Assembly (NCBI RefSeq): GCF_003675385.1
Contig: NZ_RCWZ01000003.1
Span: forward strand, 930,001-994,000
Length of the DNA stretch: 64,000 nt
Origin: Mucilaginibacter kameinonensis
GTDB lineage: Bacteria; Bacteroidota; Bacteroidia; Sphingobacteriales; Sphingobacteriaceae
Direction: 5' to 3'
Shown here: positions 23,667 to 32,929 of the stretch, in pieces
Layout: the number at the start of each line of letters is the position of its first letter
Position numbering within the stretch: position 1 is the stretch's first letter
Position numbers and translations under genes: made by a program
The notes under the pieces: model-generated
Told to the model about the DNA's origin: nothing
The model's database searches: none
What the model saw: only the letters and a program-made list of their open reading frames with translations

Positions 23667-23820
23667 ATTAATATTTTGATTGTCAAGTGATTATTATTTT
23701 ATTTCATTGAATACACAGATATGACGATCTCAAATAAAAAACGTTACAGCGGTTTTGGCTCAATTAGCTGGAGTGCAGGTTTTTATCGGTAAGCCGGTGA
23801 TTTTCTCCGGTGAAATAAGG
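23667..23820 (-). promoter_or_regulatory. Duplicated promoter region of GIN copy B
   Basis: The blocks at 23667-23686, 23700-23716, 23738-23749, 23775-23783 and 23808-23815 match the copy A upstream blocks at exactly the same spacing. CGGTAA (23787) and CGGTGA (23808) repeat 21 bp apart, as in copy A. Confidence 0.6.
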
Positions 23821-23994
23821 TATGAAATTAAGAGGGATTGATTATATCGTTGTCATGCTGAATAGAAAAACCGGGATCTGTGAAAGTGAAATGACATCTA
23901 CTCCACATTATTGCGAGTAATTACCAAGGCAGCCCTTAAAAAAGTTGTGATGACATATAAAATAAGAATGTGTCGTTTTTGGTTTTGCAGTTAT

Positions 23995-24105
23995 GGAGCG
24001 TAGACCCGCGTTAGGGATTGCAGTGTAAAGCCCACAGCGTGTGTAGGGATGTGGGTTGGAAAAGCGAGGACTTGCAACGGAAAGCCCGGGCCGCAGGCAA
24101 CGCCC
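23995..24105 (-). repeat. Dispersed GC-rich repeat (GGGCGTT ... AACGCGG), copy 2, inverse
   Basis: The minus strand reads GGGCGTTGCC, CGGGCTTTCCGTTGCAAG, TCCTCGC, GTGGGCTTTACACTGCAATC and CCCTAACGCGG, matching copy 1 at 15673-15780 over its length. Confidence 0.85.
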
Positions 24106-24279
24106 AAATTAACATTACATGTCAGGTAAAAATACACTTGATAATCAATAACTTAAAATAAAATCATTACAAGAAACCAAGATAACCGACCGAAAGGAAC
24201 TCATTAATACATGAAAAAAAATTATAATTATTAATAATCTCTGAGGGGCCGGTAACTATTATTGTTGTGATGAACTTAC

Positions 24280-24565
24280 ATTGTCGCGCTCTTGGCCGCG
24301 CAGGGCCAGGTACTTTTGTCGCCACAAAAGTACCCAAAAAGGCTTGCAGCAGAAAGGCTTCTTTGCGCACGCCCTACCCTCCAACCCGCCACACTGCCAT
24401 TGCCCTGCAAAACGAACAGAACCACAGGCTGCAATTATTTTGCCCCAAGTCACATGCTCCCATGGCTTCTGCAAAAACTTGCTATGCCCCTGCAGCCGCA
24501 CATTCCCCACATGTTCTGTTCGTTTTCACCTGAAGCTGACCTGCTGCGAAAAACGGACTTTTAAC
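24280..24565. repeat. GC-rich repeat-like block with perfect GGTACTTTTGT hairpin
   Basis: A perfect 11-bp inverted repeat GGTACTTTTGT (24309-24319) / ACAAAAGTACC (24324-24334) leads a roughly 250-bp block with composition unlike the AT-rich flanks. From memory, hairpins of this sequence are a frequent dispersed element in Bacteroidota. Only one copy is in this window, so its extent is approximate. Confidence 0.6.
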
Positions 24566-24626
24566 AAATAATGTGTCGCTGTAGAGCAGAATCACGCCCT
24601 CTGTCAAACCCGGGCTATAAAAACCA

Positions 24627-26528
24627 TCAACTCAAATAATAAGCTTCGCCATCGGTCTTGATCTTTCCTGCGTCGAGCAGCAGGCGAATGGTTTCCATCT
24701 TTTCTTTTTCGGTGCCTATGTTGATACCAGTTATCAGGCTACCGATGTCGGGATTTGAAATGCTGAGTAATTGTACAATCTCTGTAGTGATATTATCAAA
24801 GATCTCGTCCTGGTTTATCTTACGCTTTTCCTCAAGGCAAACATCGCAAACACCGCATTTGCGGCTGTCGGTTTCATCAAAATAAGCCAGCAGCATCTGG
24901 CTTCGGCATCGTTTATGAATAGCGTAAGCAAAAACAGCTTCCATTTTTTGACGGTAAACTTCCTTGCGTTGTTCAATATATTTCCTGTCGATGATGAGGT
25001 GGCTACCCTGTACCCGTGGTTTTAAATAAGTAACCTGAGGCTTATCGGTTTGTGGCATATAGCTTAGCAAGCCATATTGCTGCAATTGTAACATCCCCTC
25101 AATAACCTGCTGAACGCTTAAGCCGGTACGCCTTGCAATATCAAACTCCTTGATACGCACATAATTTTCAAACGCGCCACCGTATGAACGTAGCAGGGTT
25201 TTGACAAATGGGTCCCAACCTGCATTCTGGATCTGGAAGTTATATAACTGTTCGTTAACCACCTCAAACTGAAAACGTGAGGGCAAAAACACGCTTTCGT
25301 TAAATGCCAGGTATTCATCGCGCTCCAGAAACTTTAAGGCATTGAGCGTTTTAATAGCATCAAGCTTGTAGCGACTGCAAAACTCGCCAAGATCAAGATC
25401 AAAACTTAATCCCTCACCCGCCTCATAAGCCAGCTGGAAATAATTGGCCAGGTGATGGTACACCTGTTTAATCTCATCGATGGATGGAAAGTTAAGCTCA
25501 AACATTTTTTCCTGTTTAAGCTTATCAGCAGGGTTGTACAGCAATACTCCAAATGCTTTATTACCGTCACGCCCTCCCCGACCGGCTTCCTGGTAATAAG
25601 CCTCCAAACTTTCCGGAATATCTTTATGGATCACAAACCTTACATCAGGCTTATCTATCCCCATACCAAAGGCATTGGTGGCCACAATAACCTGCACCCG
25701 GTTATTTTTCCAGGCTTCCTGCTTTTCCGCACGCTGATCAACCGAAAGACCGGCGTTGTAATAATCGGCCCTTATACCGTTATCGCTCAAAAACTTTGCT
25801 ATCTCAAAGGTTTCTTTCCGGCTGCGTACATATACTATGCCGCTGCCCTTAACGCCGCGTACAACATCCAGCATTTTACGAAACTTATCTTCCTCGTATT
25901 GTACCACATAGCTGATATTGCTCCTTTCAAAACTTTGCTGGTAAACTACCGGGTTTTTGAATTTTAGCTTTTCCTGGATATCGGCCTTTACATCGGCAGT
26001 AGCCGTGGCGGTGAGCGCAAGAACGGGTACGTTAGGATGCAGTTCCCGCAGATCAGCAATGTGCAGGTACGGCGGCCTGAAATCATAGCCCCATTGCGAG
26101 ATACAATGCGCCTCATCAATAGCGAAGAGGTTTACTTTCATGTATTTAACCCGCTCACGCACCAGTTCGCTCAGCAGGCGCTCGGGCGACAGGTACAGAA
26201 ACTTTACCGAACCGTAGATGCAATTATCCAGCGCCAGATCAATCTCCCTACGCCCCATGCCCGACACGATTGAAATAGCATTGATCCCCTTGGCCCGCAG
26301 GTTTTCAACCTGGTCTTTCATAAGGGCAATCAATGGCGATACCACGATGCATATCCCCTCTTTGGCCAGTGCGGGCACCTGAAAACAAACGGATTTACCA
26401 CCACCGGTAGGCAACAAAGCCAACGTATCGTTACCTAATAAAACAGATTGGATGATCTCGGCCTGCATTGGCCTGAAAGTATCATGGTTCCAGTACTGTT
26501 TTAATATTTCTTCGATAGTCATGGGCAT
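24627..26528 (-). CDS. recQ: RecQ-family ATP-dependent DNA helicase
   Basis: This 633-residue superfamily 2 helicase unwinds DNA 3'-5' in recombination and repair. Motif I is PTGGGKS, motif II is DEAH within AIDEAHCISQWGYDFRP, and motif VI is QEAGRGGRDG. The RecQ zinc site is visible as Cys residues in CRSQMLLAYFDE and KCGVCDVC, followed by a winged-helix-like C-terminus. No HRDC domain is apparent. The ATG at 26522 (MTIEEIL) is an equally good start two codons in. It appears monocistronic and is followed by the repeat-rich gap. Confidence 0.93.
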   Translation of the reverse strand: MPMTIEEILKQYWNHDTFRPMQAEIIQSVLLGNDTLALLPTGGGKSVCFQVPALAKEGICIVVSPLIALMKDQVENLRAKGINAISIVSGMGRREIDLALDNCIYGSVKFLYLSPERLLSELVRERVKYMKVNLFAIDEAHCISQWGYDFRPPYLHIADLRELHPNVPVLALTATATADVKADIQEKLKFKNPVVYQQSFERSNISYVVQYEEDKFRKMLDVVRGVKGSGIVYVRSRKETFEIAKFLSDNGIRADYYNAGLSVDQRAEKQEAWKNNRVQVIVATNAFGMGIDKPDVRFVIHKDIPESLEAYYQEAGRGGRDGNKAFGVLLYNPADKLKQEKMFELNFPSIDEIKQVYHHLANYFQLAYEAGEGLSFDLDLGEFCSRYKLDAIKTLNALKFLERDEYLAFNESVFLPSRFQFEVVNEQLYNFQIQNAGWDPFVKTLLRSYGGAFENYVRIKEFDIARRTGLSVQQVIEGMLQLQQYGLLSYMPQTDKPQVTYLKPRVQGSHLIIDRKYIEQRKEVYRQKMEAVFAYAIHKRCRSQMLLAYFDETDSRKCGVCDVCLEEKRKINQDEIFDNITTEIVQLLSISNPDIGSLITGINIGTEKEKMETIRLLLDAGKIKTDGEAYYLS

Positions 26529-26589
26529 ACACTGACCTCAAAACTATTAAATTTAAGGGAAAGATTGGGTGAGAGACCGAATTATCCGC

Positions 26590-26723
26590 CATTGCGAGGC
26601 ACGAAGACAACCGACTGAGGGGAGATCATTACTACCTATTAAAAACAAATTATCATTATTAATAATCCCCAATAAGCAGAGCCGCTCTGTATAGTTCGCG
26701 ATTGCTTCATGCCTCGCAATGAC
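26590..26723. repeat. REP-like element with CATTGCGAGG ends, copy 2
   Basis: Begins CATTGCGAGGCACGAAG and ends GATTGCTTCATGCCTCGCAATGAC, the same palindromic ends as 13817-13908, with a longer AT-rich middle. It lies between the esterase and recQ. Confidence 0.8.
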
Positions 26724-26742
26724 GCGCGGAGATGCAATTTAT

Positions 26743-27885
26743 TCAAAACCCTATCAACCATTTATAAAACCCCGGCCAGTCGCCATTCCATTGCTTTTCA
26801 TTGTGCGACGCTCCTTTAATTACCGTAACGGGCGCATTTTCAGGTTTTATCCCTCTTGACTTTACCAAATCAGCCATCTTTTGCATATCAGGAACCATTG
26901 TATCGCTTTCCGCATCCCCGCAAACAAAATAAAAACGGCTTTTTGTGCTTATCTTAACCTGTTTAGCCAGGTCAAACAGTTGTGGAGCATTCCAAAACGC
27001 AGGCGAAAACACACCGGCATTTCCAAATACTTCCGGATATTTCAGCAAGGCATACATGGAAATAAGTCCCCCCATTGAACTGCCTGCTATTGTTGTATGC
27101 GTGGCATCACTTTCGGTGCGATAATGTGCATCGATATATGGCTTAAGGGTTTTAACCAAAAATTGCACATAATCATCCCCCCTGCCCTTGCCATATTTTG
27201 AATCGTATGGATTATACTCTGTCAAACGGTAATCGCCGCCATGGTCAATACCAACTATGATGCTTTCTTCCTGTTCGGGCATTTTATCCATGAGCTCATC
27301 TATCCCCCATTCACCATAACTTGAGGTGTATTCGTCAAAAAGGTTTTGACCGTCGTGCATATAAATTACAGGGTATTTTTTACTACCTGTATCATACCCG
27401 GCTGGTAAGTAAATCCAAACGCGGCGCTCTCTGCCTAATTGAGGCATTTCAAAGTTTTCGTTAATGATGTGTACACGGGCTGTGGCGGTGTGTTTTTTTT
27501 CAGCCGGAGCAAAGCTATCCTGCCAGCCCGCTATATCGAGTTTTACATTGGTATCGCCTTTTATCACCAGGCTCCGGTTATCAATTGACTTACCCGTAGC
27601 GTCGCATTCAACTGTGTTCCAGCTGCCACGGGTAATTTTAAAGTGAATTATCCCAGCGGGCAATTCTTTGCTTAATGCATAATTTCCACCCTCGTTTTTA
27701 ACCAGTTCCCAACCTTTATCAGCAGGGTTCCAGCCATTAAAATCACCTGCCAAAAACAGGTGTTCCAGGGGGCTTTTTGAAGCCTGAATATTGCCGGTAA
27801 AAAAAGATATTTTCACCTGGCTAAAGAGCAAAAAATTTTGGCCAAAAAGCAAAAACGCGCAGAAAATTATTTTTTTCAACATCAT
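26743..27885 (-). CDS. Esterase-like alpha/beta hydrolase with N-terminal E-set/CBM48-like domain
   Basis: From the ATG at 27885 this is 380 residues, with a signal peptide (KKIIFCAFLLFGQNFLLFSQ). Residues about 25-120 (HLFLAGDFNGWNPADKGWEL...) form a glycogen-binding-like Ig fold. The rest is an esterase-D/IroE-like hydrolase: IYMHDGQNLFD, the nucleophile elbow GSSMGG, the FVCGDAESD region and the late His in GASHNEKQW. The upstream ATG at 27939 would place LacI-type operators inside the gene, so I reject it. It is divergent from susC and probably acts on substrates taken up by that system: removing acyl groups from a glycan is one option, a siderophore ester another. Confidence 0.85.
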   Translation of the reverse strand: MMLKKIIFCAFLLFGQNFLLFSQVKISFFTGNIQASKSPLEHLFLAGDFNGWNPADKGWELVKNEGGNYALSKELPAGIIHFKITRGSWNTVECDATGKSIDNRSLVIKGDTNVKLDIAGWQDSFAPAEKKHTATARVHIINENFEMPQLGRERRVWIYLPAGYDTGSKKYPVIYMHDGQNLFDEYTSSYGEWGIDELMDKMPEQEESIIVGIDHGGDYRLTEYNPYDSKYGKGRGDDYVQFLVKTLKPYIDAHYRTESDATHTTIAGSSMGGLISMYALLKYPEVFGNAGVFSPAFWNAPQLFDLAKQVKISTKSRFYFVCGDAESDTMVPDMQKMADLVKSRGIKPENAPVTVIKGASHNEKQWNGDWPGFYKWLIGF

Positions 27886-28229
27886 AAAACGGTTAAAATC
27901 GGTAACGTTACCGGGAACGTTCCCGGAAATTGATTGCATAAAAGTAAAATCAGCTATTGTGTAAACTTGACACTTACTTATTTCTCAAATATGGGTTTAA
28001 ATCCAAATTTCGCATAAAAACAATAATTTTTCTCTGCCATTTCGATAAATTTTAATATTTCTTTCAAGTTAAAAAAGCCTTAATTAAACGCTTTAAAATT
28101 ATCTTTTATATAAAATTTGCATTTGATATTTGTAAATGTAAATTAGTCGCATGCTGTTTCGGCCACAATAATAAACCAATTATAGCCGGCAAAATAAGCC
28201 TTTTTTTATCCATAAAAATCAATAAGTAA
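27886..28229. other. Intergenic control region between the esterase and susC
   Basis: This 344-bp AT-rich divergent region contains the two LacI-type palindromes close to the esterase start. I found no convincing -33/-7 pair for susC and no coding sequence. Confidence 0.6.
27900..27926 (-). promoter_or_regulatory. Two abutting LacI-type operators
   Basis: CGGTAACGTTACCG (27900-27913) and CCGGGAACGTTCCCGG (27911-27926) are both perfect palindromes centred on AACGTT. AACGTT-centred even palindromes are typical of LacI/GalR-family operators. They lie 15-41 bp upstream of the esterase ATG. No LacI-family gene is in the window. Confidence 0.7.
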
Positions 28230-31200
28230 ATGAGAAAAAATTACTCAAAAAAGTATGTTCTTCTTTGTGCTTTCCTGATGATGTCATTCATGGCGTTTTC
28301 ACAAACCGGGAGTATTAAAGGAAAGGTATCTGACGAAACCAACCTGCCCCTCCCCGGTGCTACGGTTACTATCGATGGTACCACTATTGGTTCAACTACC
28401 GACCCTAATGGTAACTACGCCATTAATAATGTTAAAGCCGGAACTTATACGCTAAGTGTTAAGTTTATCGGTTATATCACCATCAAAAAATCAGTAACCG
28501 TTAGCGGTGCTACTATCGAAAACTTCAGCCTGCTGCCCGAAAGCAAAAGCCTGAGCGAGGTTGTGGTTATCGGCTACGGTACGCAACGTAAAAAAGACCT
28601 TTCGGGTGCTATTACCAACGTAACCGCCAAAGATTTTCAAAAAGGTGTTATTACAACTCCCGAGCAGTTAATTGCAGGTAAAGTTGCAGGTGTATCTGTA
28701 ATATCAAACAGCGGCGCGCCTGGCGCAGGTAGCACTATCCGTATCCGTGGCGGTGCATCGTTAAGCGCCAGCAATGATCCGCTTATCGTTATCGACGGTG
28801 TGCCTATCAGCAACGCCAGCATCTCGGGCGCTGCCAACCCTTTAAGCCTGATCAACCCTAACGATATCGAATCATTTTCGGTATTAAAAGACGCTTCTGC
28901 AGCAGCCATTTATGGTAACAGGGCTTCAAACGGTGTTATTTTAATCACTACTAAAAAAGGCAAAAGCGGTAAACCGATTATTGATTTCAGCTCGCAGGTT
29001 TCGGCCAGCAAGATCCCTAAAGAAGCATCAGTGCTATCTGCCGACCAAATTCGCGATTATGTAAAAGCCAACGGAACAGCTGCTCAAATAGCGCAATTAG
29101 GTACTGCAAGTACCGACTGGCAAAAACAAATTTACCAAACTGGTATCACTACCGATAATAACATTAGCGTATCTGGCGCTACAAAACACCTACCCTACCG
29201 TGTATCGGCCGGTTACCTTGACCAGGATGGTGTTTTAAAAACCAGCTCAATGCAGCGTATCACCGGTGCTATCAATTTAAGCCCAAGCTTTTTTACCGAC
29301 CACCTGAAAGTTAATTTAAACGCTAAGGGCGCACAGGTAAAACAAAGGTTTGCCAATGAAGGTGCAATTGGCTCGGCAGTAAGCTTTGACCCTACCAAAC
29401 CGGTTTACTCGGGCAACAGCCGCTTTGGCGGTTACTGGCAATGGTTAAACAATCCGGCCCAGCCGGGCGGTCCGCTTAAAGATCTTGCTACTTTAAACCC
29501 GCTTGGTTTATTAGAGCAGCAGGATAACCGCAGTACTGTTTACCGCAGCATTGGCAACTTGCAGTTAGATTATAAATTCCACTTTTTACCGGAGTTACAT
29601 GCCAATGTTAACTTAGGCTATGACGTATCAAAAGGTACAGGCCACAATATCATTCCCGATAGCGCGGCTTCAAATTACAAAGGCTTCCTTGATACAAAAG
29701 GTGTTACTCACCGCGGTTTAAACAACCAATACAAACAAACCCAGTCAAACACCATATTTGAGGGCTATTTAAGCTACGCTAAGGATTTGAAAAGCATAGC
29801 CAGCCACATTGACGCGGTAGCAGGTTACTCTTATCAGGATTTCTCGATCACCAATTACAACTATGGCAACTTTGCACATGACGGTACAGAGCAGCCTGGC
29901 ACCCAACCTGTTTATCCGTATGATAAACCAGAAAACAGGCTGATATCGGTTTATGGCCGTTTAAATTATGTGTTTGAAGATAAATATATTTTAACCGGTA
30001 CCGTACGTCGCGATGGTTCATCAAAATTCAACCCTAACCAAAGGTTCGGTACTTTCCCTTCAGTTGCATTTGCATGGAAGTTGAAAGAAGAATCGATGTT
30101 TAAAGGCTTAACGGCTTTGTCTGACCTGAAACTTCGTGCAGGTTACGGTATCACCGGTCAGCAGGATGGAATTGGTAACTATGACGTTATCTCATTCTAC
30201 AACCTGAGTACCAATACTGCACAATACCAGTTTGGCGATTCATTTTATAACTTATACCGTCCGGGTGGTTATTACGCGCTGCGTACCTGGGAGCAAACAG
30301 CTGCAACTAACGTAGCTATCGATTTTGGTTTCCTTGACAACCGCATTACCGGTACTATTGATTACTATCACCGTAAAACATCAAAACTGCTAAACAAGAT
30401 CCCGCAACCAGCAGGTACCAACTTCTCTAACTATATTGTAGCCAACATTGGCGATTTAAGCAGCAATGGTTTAGAGTTAAACCTGAGCGCGGATGTGATC
30501 AGGACCAGCGACATTACCTGGAATGTTAACCTGAACGCCACATACAATACCAATAAGATCACCAAACTGACACTGGCTCCTGACCCAAGCTATCCTGGTG
30601 CCCCAACCGGCGGTATCTCAGGCGGTACCGGCAATACCATTCAAATTAACTCTGTTGGTTATCCACGTAATTCATTCTATGTTTATCAACAAGTTTACGG
30701 CACCGATGGCAAACCCCTGGATGGTGTATATGTTGACAGGAATAAAGATGGTATAGTTAACGAAAATGACTTGTACCGTTACAAAAGCTCAGATCCTAAA
30801 GGCTATTTTGGTTTAAGCTCAAACCTTAACTACAAAAAATGGTCGGCTGGTTTTGTTGCAAGGGCAAGCGTTGGCAACTATGTATATAATAACGTTTTCT
30901 CAAGCTCAGGCACACAGTTAAGTGTATTTAACGGTATAGGTATCTTAAACAACGCCTCAACCAATTTACTTGAAAGCGGCATGACAGGCTCTTTTGACAA
31001 AAGCAGGTTATCTGACTATTACATCCAAAACGCTTCATTTATCCGCATGGATAACGTTAACGTAGGTTATAATTTTGGCAAAGTGTTTCATAACACAGGC
31101 AATTTAAGGTTAAGCGCCAACGTGCAAAATGTGTTTGTTATCACCAAATACAAAGGTCTTGATCCGGAGGTTAATACCGGCATCGATAACAACCTTTATC

Positions 31201-31244
31201 CACGCCCGCGTACTTACGTGTTAGGTCTTAATCTTTCATTATAA
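28230..31244 (+). CDS. SusC/RagA-family TonB-linked outer membrane protein
   Basis: This 1004-residue protein has a signal peptide (about 1-24, ending AFSQ) and a carboxypeptidase-D-regulatory-like domain (25-105, GSIKGKVSDETNLPLPGATV). The SusC signature SEVVVIGYGTQRKKDLSGAI is followed by a plug (GKVAGVSVI, IRIRGGASLSASNDPLIVIDG, VLKDASAAAIYGNRASNGVILITT). A long beta barrel ends in YPRPRTYVLGLNLSL. It forms the active, TonB-driven pore of a SusCD nutrient uptake pair. susD starts 31 bp downstream, so the two are cotranscribed. The substrate is not readable from sequence. Confidence 0.95.
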   Translation: MRKNYSKKYVLLCAFLMMSFMAFSQTGSIKGKVSDETNLPLPGATVTIDGTTIGSTTDPNGNYAINNVKAGTYTLSVKFIGYITIKKSVTVSGATIENFSLLPESKSLSEVVVIGYGTQRKKDLSGAITNVTAKDFQKGVITTPEQLIAGKVAGVSVISNSGAPGAGSTIRIRGGASLSASNDPLIVIDGVPISNASISGAANPLSLINPNDIESFSVLKDASAAAIYGNRASNGVILITTKKGKSGKPIIDFSSQVSASKIPKEASVLSADQIRDYVKANGTAAQIAQLGTASTDWQKQIYQTGITTDNNISVSGATKHLPYRVSAGYLDQDGVLKTSSMQRITGAINLSPSFFTDHLKVNLNAKGAQVKQRFANEGAIGSAVSFDPTKPVYSGNSRFGGYWQWLNNPAQPGGPLKDLATLNPLGLLEQQDNRSTVYRSIGNLQLDYKFHFLPELHANVNLGYDVSKGTGHNIIPDSAASNYKGFLDTKGVTHRGLNNQYKQTQSNTIFEGYLSYAKDLKSIASHIDAVAGYSYQDFSITNYNYGNFAHDGTEQPGTQPVYPYDKPENRLISVYGRLNYVFEDKYILTGTVRRDGSSKFNPNQRFGTFPSVAFAWKLKEESMFKGLTALSDLKLRAGYGITGQQDGIGNYDVISFYNLSTNTAQYQFGDSFYNLYRPGGYYALRTWEQTAATNVAIDFGFLDNRITGTIDYYHRKTSKLLNKIPQPAGTNFSNYIVANIGDLSSNGLELNLSADVIRTSDITWNVNLNATYNTNKITKLTLAPDPSYPGAPTGGISGGTGNTIQINSVGYPRNSFYVYQQVYGTDGKPLDGVYVDRNKDGIVNENDLYRYKSSDPKGYFGLSSNLNYKKWSAGFVARASVGNYVYNNVFSSSGTQLSVFNGIGILNNASTNLLESGMTGSFDKSRLSDYYIQNASFIRMDNVNVGYNFGKVFHNTGNLRLSANVQNVFVITKYKGLDPEVNTGIDNNLYPRPRTYVLGLNLSL

Positions 31245-31275
31245 CATCGTTAATCAACAATAAAGAAAAATTAAC

Positions 31276-32868
31276 ATGAAAAGACATTCATTAAAATATA
31301 TAACAATTACAGCCCTGATTGCAGGCGGGTTGACATCGTGTACCAAAAAGCTGGATTTGTTACCAACTAACGACGTTACCGCTTCACAGGTTTACAGTAC
31401 CCCCGAAGGTTACAAACAGGCTTTTGCCAAAGTATATGGTGCATTTGCGTTAACAGGCAACAAAGGCCCTGCCGGCGATGACGGCACCAAAGATATCCAG
31501 GGTATTGACGAAGGTACATCAGACTTTTTCCGTCTTTACTGGTGCGCAGAGGAATTACCAACTGACGAAGCAGTTGTAGGCTGGGGAGACGTGGGCTTGC
31601 CTGATTTTCACAACATGTCCTGGTCATCAAGCAATACTTTCTTAACCGGCTTGTATTACAGGTGTATGTACCAGATTACATTGGCCAATGATTTCATTCG
31701 CCAATCATCTGATGCTAACCTGAGCAGCAGGGGTATCAAGGGTACCGATGCCGATAAAGTACATCAATATGTTGCTGAAGCACGTTTTTTAAGGGCTTAC
31801 CAGTATTCAATTTTGATGGACCTGTTTGCGGCCCCTCCTTTTGTAACCGAAAACGATCCGTTGGGTGGCCCGCTGCCAAAACAAATTAGCCGTAAAGATC
31901 TGTTTGCTTATATAGAAAGCGAACTTAAAGCAATTGATGCAGGCCTTGTTGACGCCCGTGGTAATGAATACGGCCGCGCGGATAAAGCCGCTGCATGGGC
32001 ATTATTAGCAAGGATTTATCTAAATGCTGAGGTTTATACCGGTACTGCACATTATCCGGATGCTGTAACTTATTCTAAAAAGGTAATTGATGCCGGTTAC
32101 TCTTTAGTTACCGACTACAGCAAACTGATGCGTGCCGATAATAACCTCAATAAAAATGAGTTTATCTTAACCATTAATTATGACGGTTTGCATACCCAAA
32201 GCTATGGTGGTGCTACCTTCATGACCCACGCCCCTGTTGGTGGCTCAATGCCATCTGCCGAATTTGGTATTGCCGGCGGCTGGGCTGGTTTACGTACAAC
32301 CAAATCTTTTGTAAACCTTTTCCCTGGCGGCGCTTCAAGTGCTGATAAACGTGCTCAGTTTTATACCGATGGCCAAAACATTGACATCAACACCATAAGT
32401 ACCTTTACCGACGGCTATGCTATCAGTAAATTTAAAGATGTTAAGATAGACGGCGGAGCTCCACAAAGTTTGGACTATGCAGATATGGACCTCCCTATTT
32501 TCCGCTTAGCCGAGCAGTACCTTATTTACGCCGAAGCTACCACACGTGGCGGTGGTGGCGATGCCGCGCTTGCTTTAAGTTATGTTAACAAATTAAGGGC
32601 CCGTGCTTATCAAAGCTCTACTACAGGTCAGCTAACAGCTTTAACAACCGATTTATTGCTTGACGAAAGAGGTCGCGAGTTGTACTGGGAATGTTTCCGC
32701 CGTACCGACCTGATACGTTACAAAAAGTTTGTTGAAGATACCTATCTATGGCCGTTTAAAGGTGGTTCAAAAGATGGCAAAGGCGTTGAAAGTTTCCGCA
32801 CCATTTACCCTTTACCATCTGCAGATGTTACGGCTAACCCTAATCTGAAACAAAATACAGGATATTAA
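31276..32868 (+). CDS. SusD/RagB-family nutrient-binding outer membrane lipoprotein
   Basis: This 530-residue protein has a lipobox (GGLTSC; Cys about residue 22), the DLLPTNDV N-terminus, and TPR-like segments typical of SusD: VAEARFLRAYQYSILMDLFAAPPFV, AAAWALLARIYLNAEVY, and a C-terminal RagB/SusD block (FRLAEQYLIYAEA, LLLDERGRELYWECFRRTDLIRY, TIYPLPSADVTANPNLKQNTGY). It caps the SusC barrel and captures the glycan or peptide. It lies between susC and the susE-like gene in one operon. Confidence 0.95.
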   Translation: MKRHSLKYITITALIAGGLTSCTKKLDLLPTNDVTASQVYSTPEGYKQAFAKVYGAFALTGNKGPAGDDGTKDIQGIDEGTSDFFRLYWCAEELPTDEAVVGWGDVGLPDFHNMSWSSSNTFLTGLYYRCMYQITLANDFIRQSSDANLSSRGIKGTDADKVHQYVAEARFLRAYQYSILMDLFAAPPFVTENDPLGGPLPKQISRKDLFAYIESELKAIDAGLVDARGNEYGRADKAAAWALLARIYLNAEVYTGTAHYPDAVTYSKKVIDAGYSLVTDYSKLMRADNNLNKNEFILTINYDGLHTQSYGGATFMTHAPVGGSMPSAEFGIAGGWAGLRTTKSFVNLFPGGASSADKRAQFYTDGQNIDINTISTFTDGYAISKFKDVKIDGGAPQSLDYADMDLPIFRLAEQYLIYAEATTRGGGGDAALALSYVNKLRARAYQSSTTGQLTALTTDLLLDERGRELYWECFRRTDLIRYKKFVEDTYLWPFKGGSKDGKGVESFRTIYPLPSADVTANPNLKQNTGY

Positions 32869-32929
32869 TACTATACCGGGAGATACCCGCAAAGTATCTC
32901 CCGTAAAACCATAAAACCTAAAAAAGGAT

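Larger units (their letters stand above)
23664..24626. other. 963-bp gene-free region: promoter copy plus two dispersed repeats
   Basis: Contains the GIN copy B upstream region (23664-23830), the inverse copy of the GGGCGTT repeat (23995-24105), and a second repeat-like GC-rich block with a perfect hairpin (about 24280-24560). Overlapping ORFs of 60-96 codons in 24167-24571 occur in several frames on both strands and have no protein character. I see no gene. Confidence 0.7.

Noticed and set aside
24167..24571. Overlapping ORFs of 60-96 codons on both strands
   Set aside because: They occur in three frames of the same GC-rich repeat-like block, have Cys/His/Pro-rich low-quality composition and no start context; the block is better explained as a non-coding repeat.
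27886..27939. Longer esterase start at 27939
   Set aside because: It would put two LacI-type palindromes inside the coding region and an odd polar stretch before the signal peptide.
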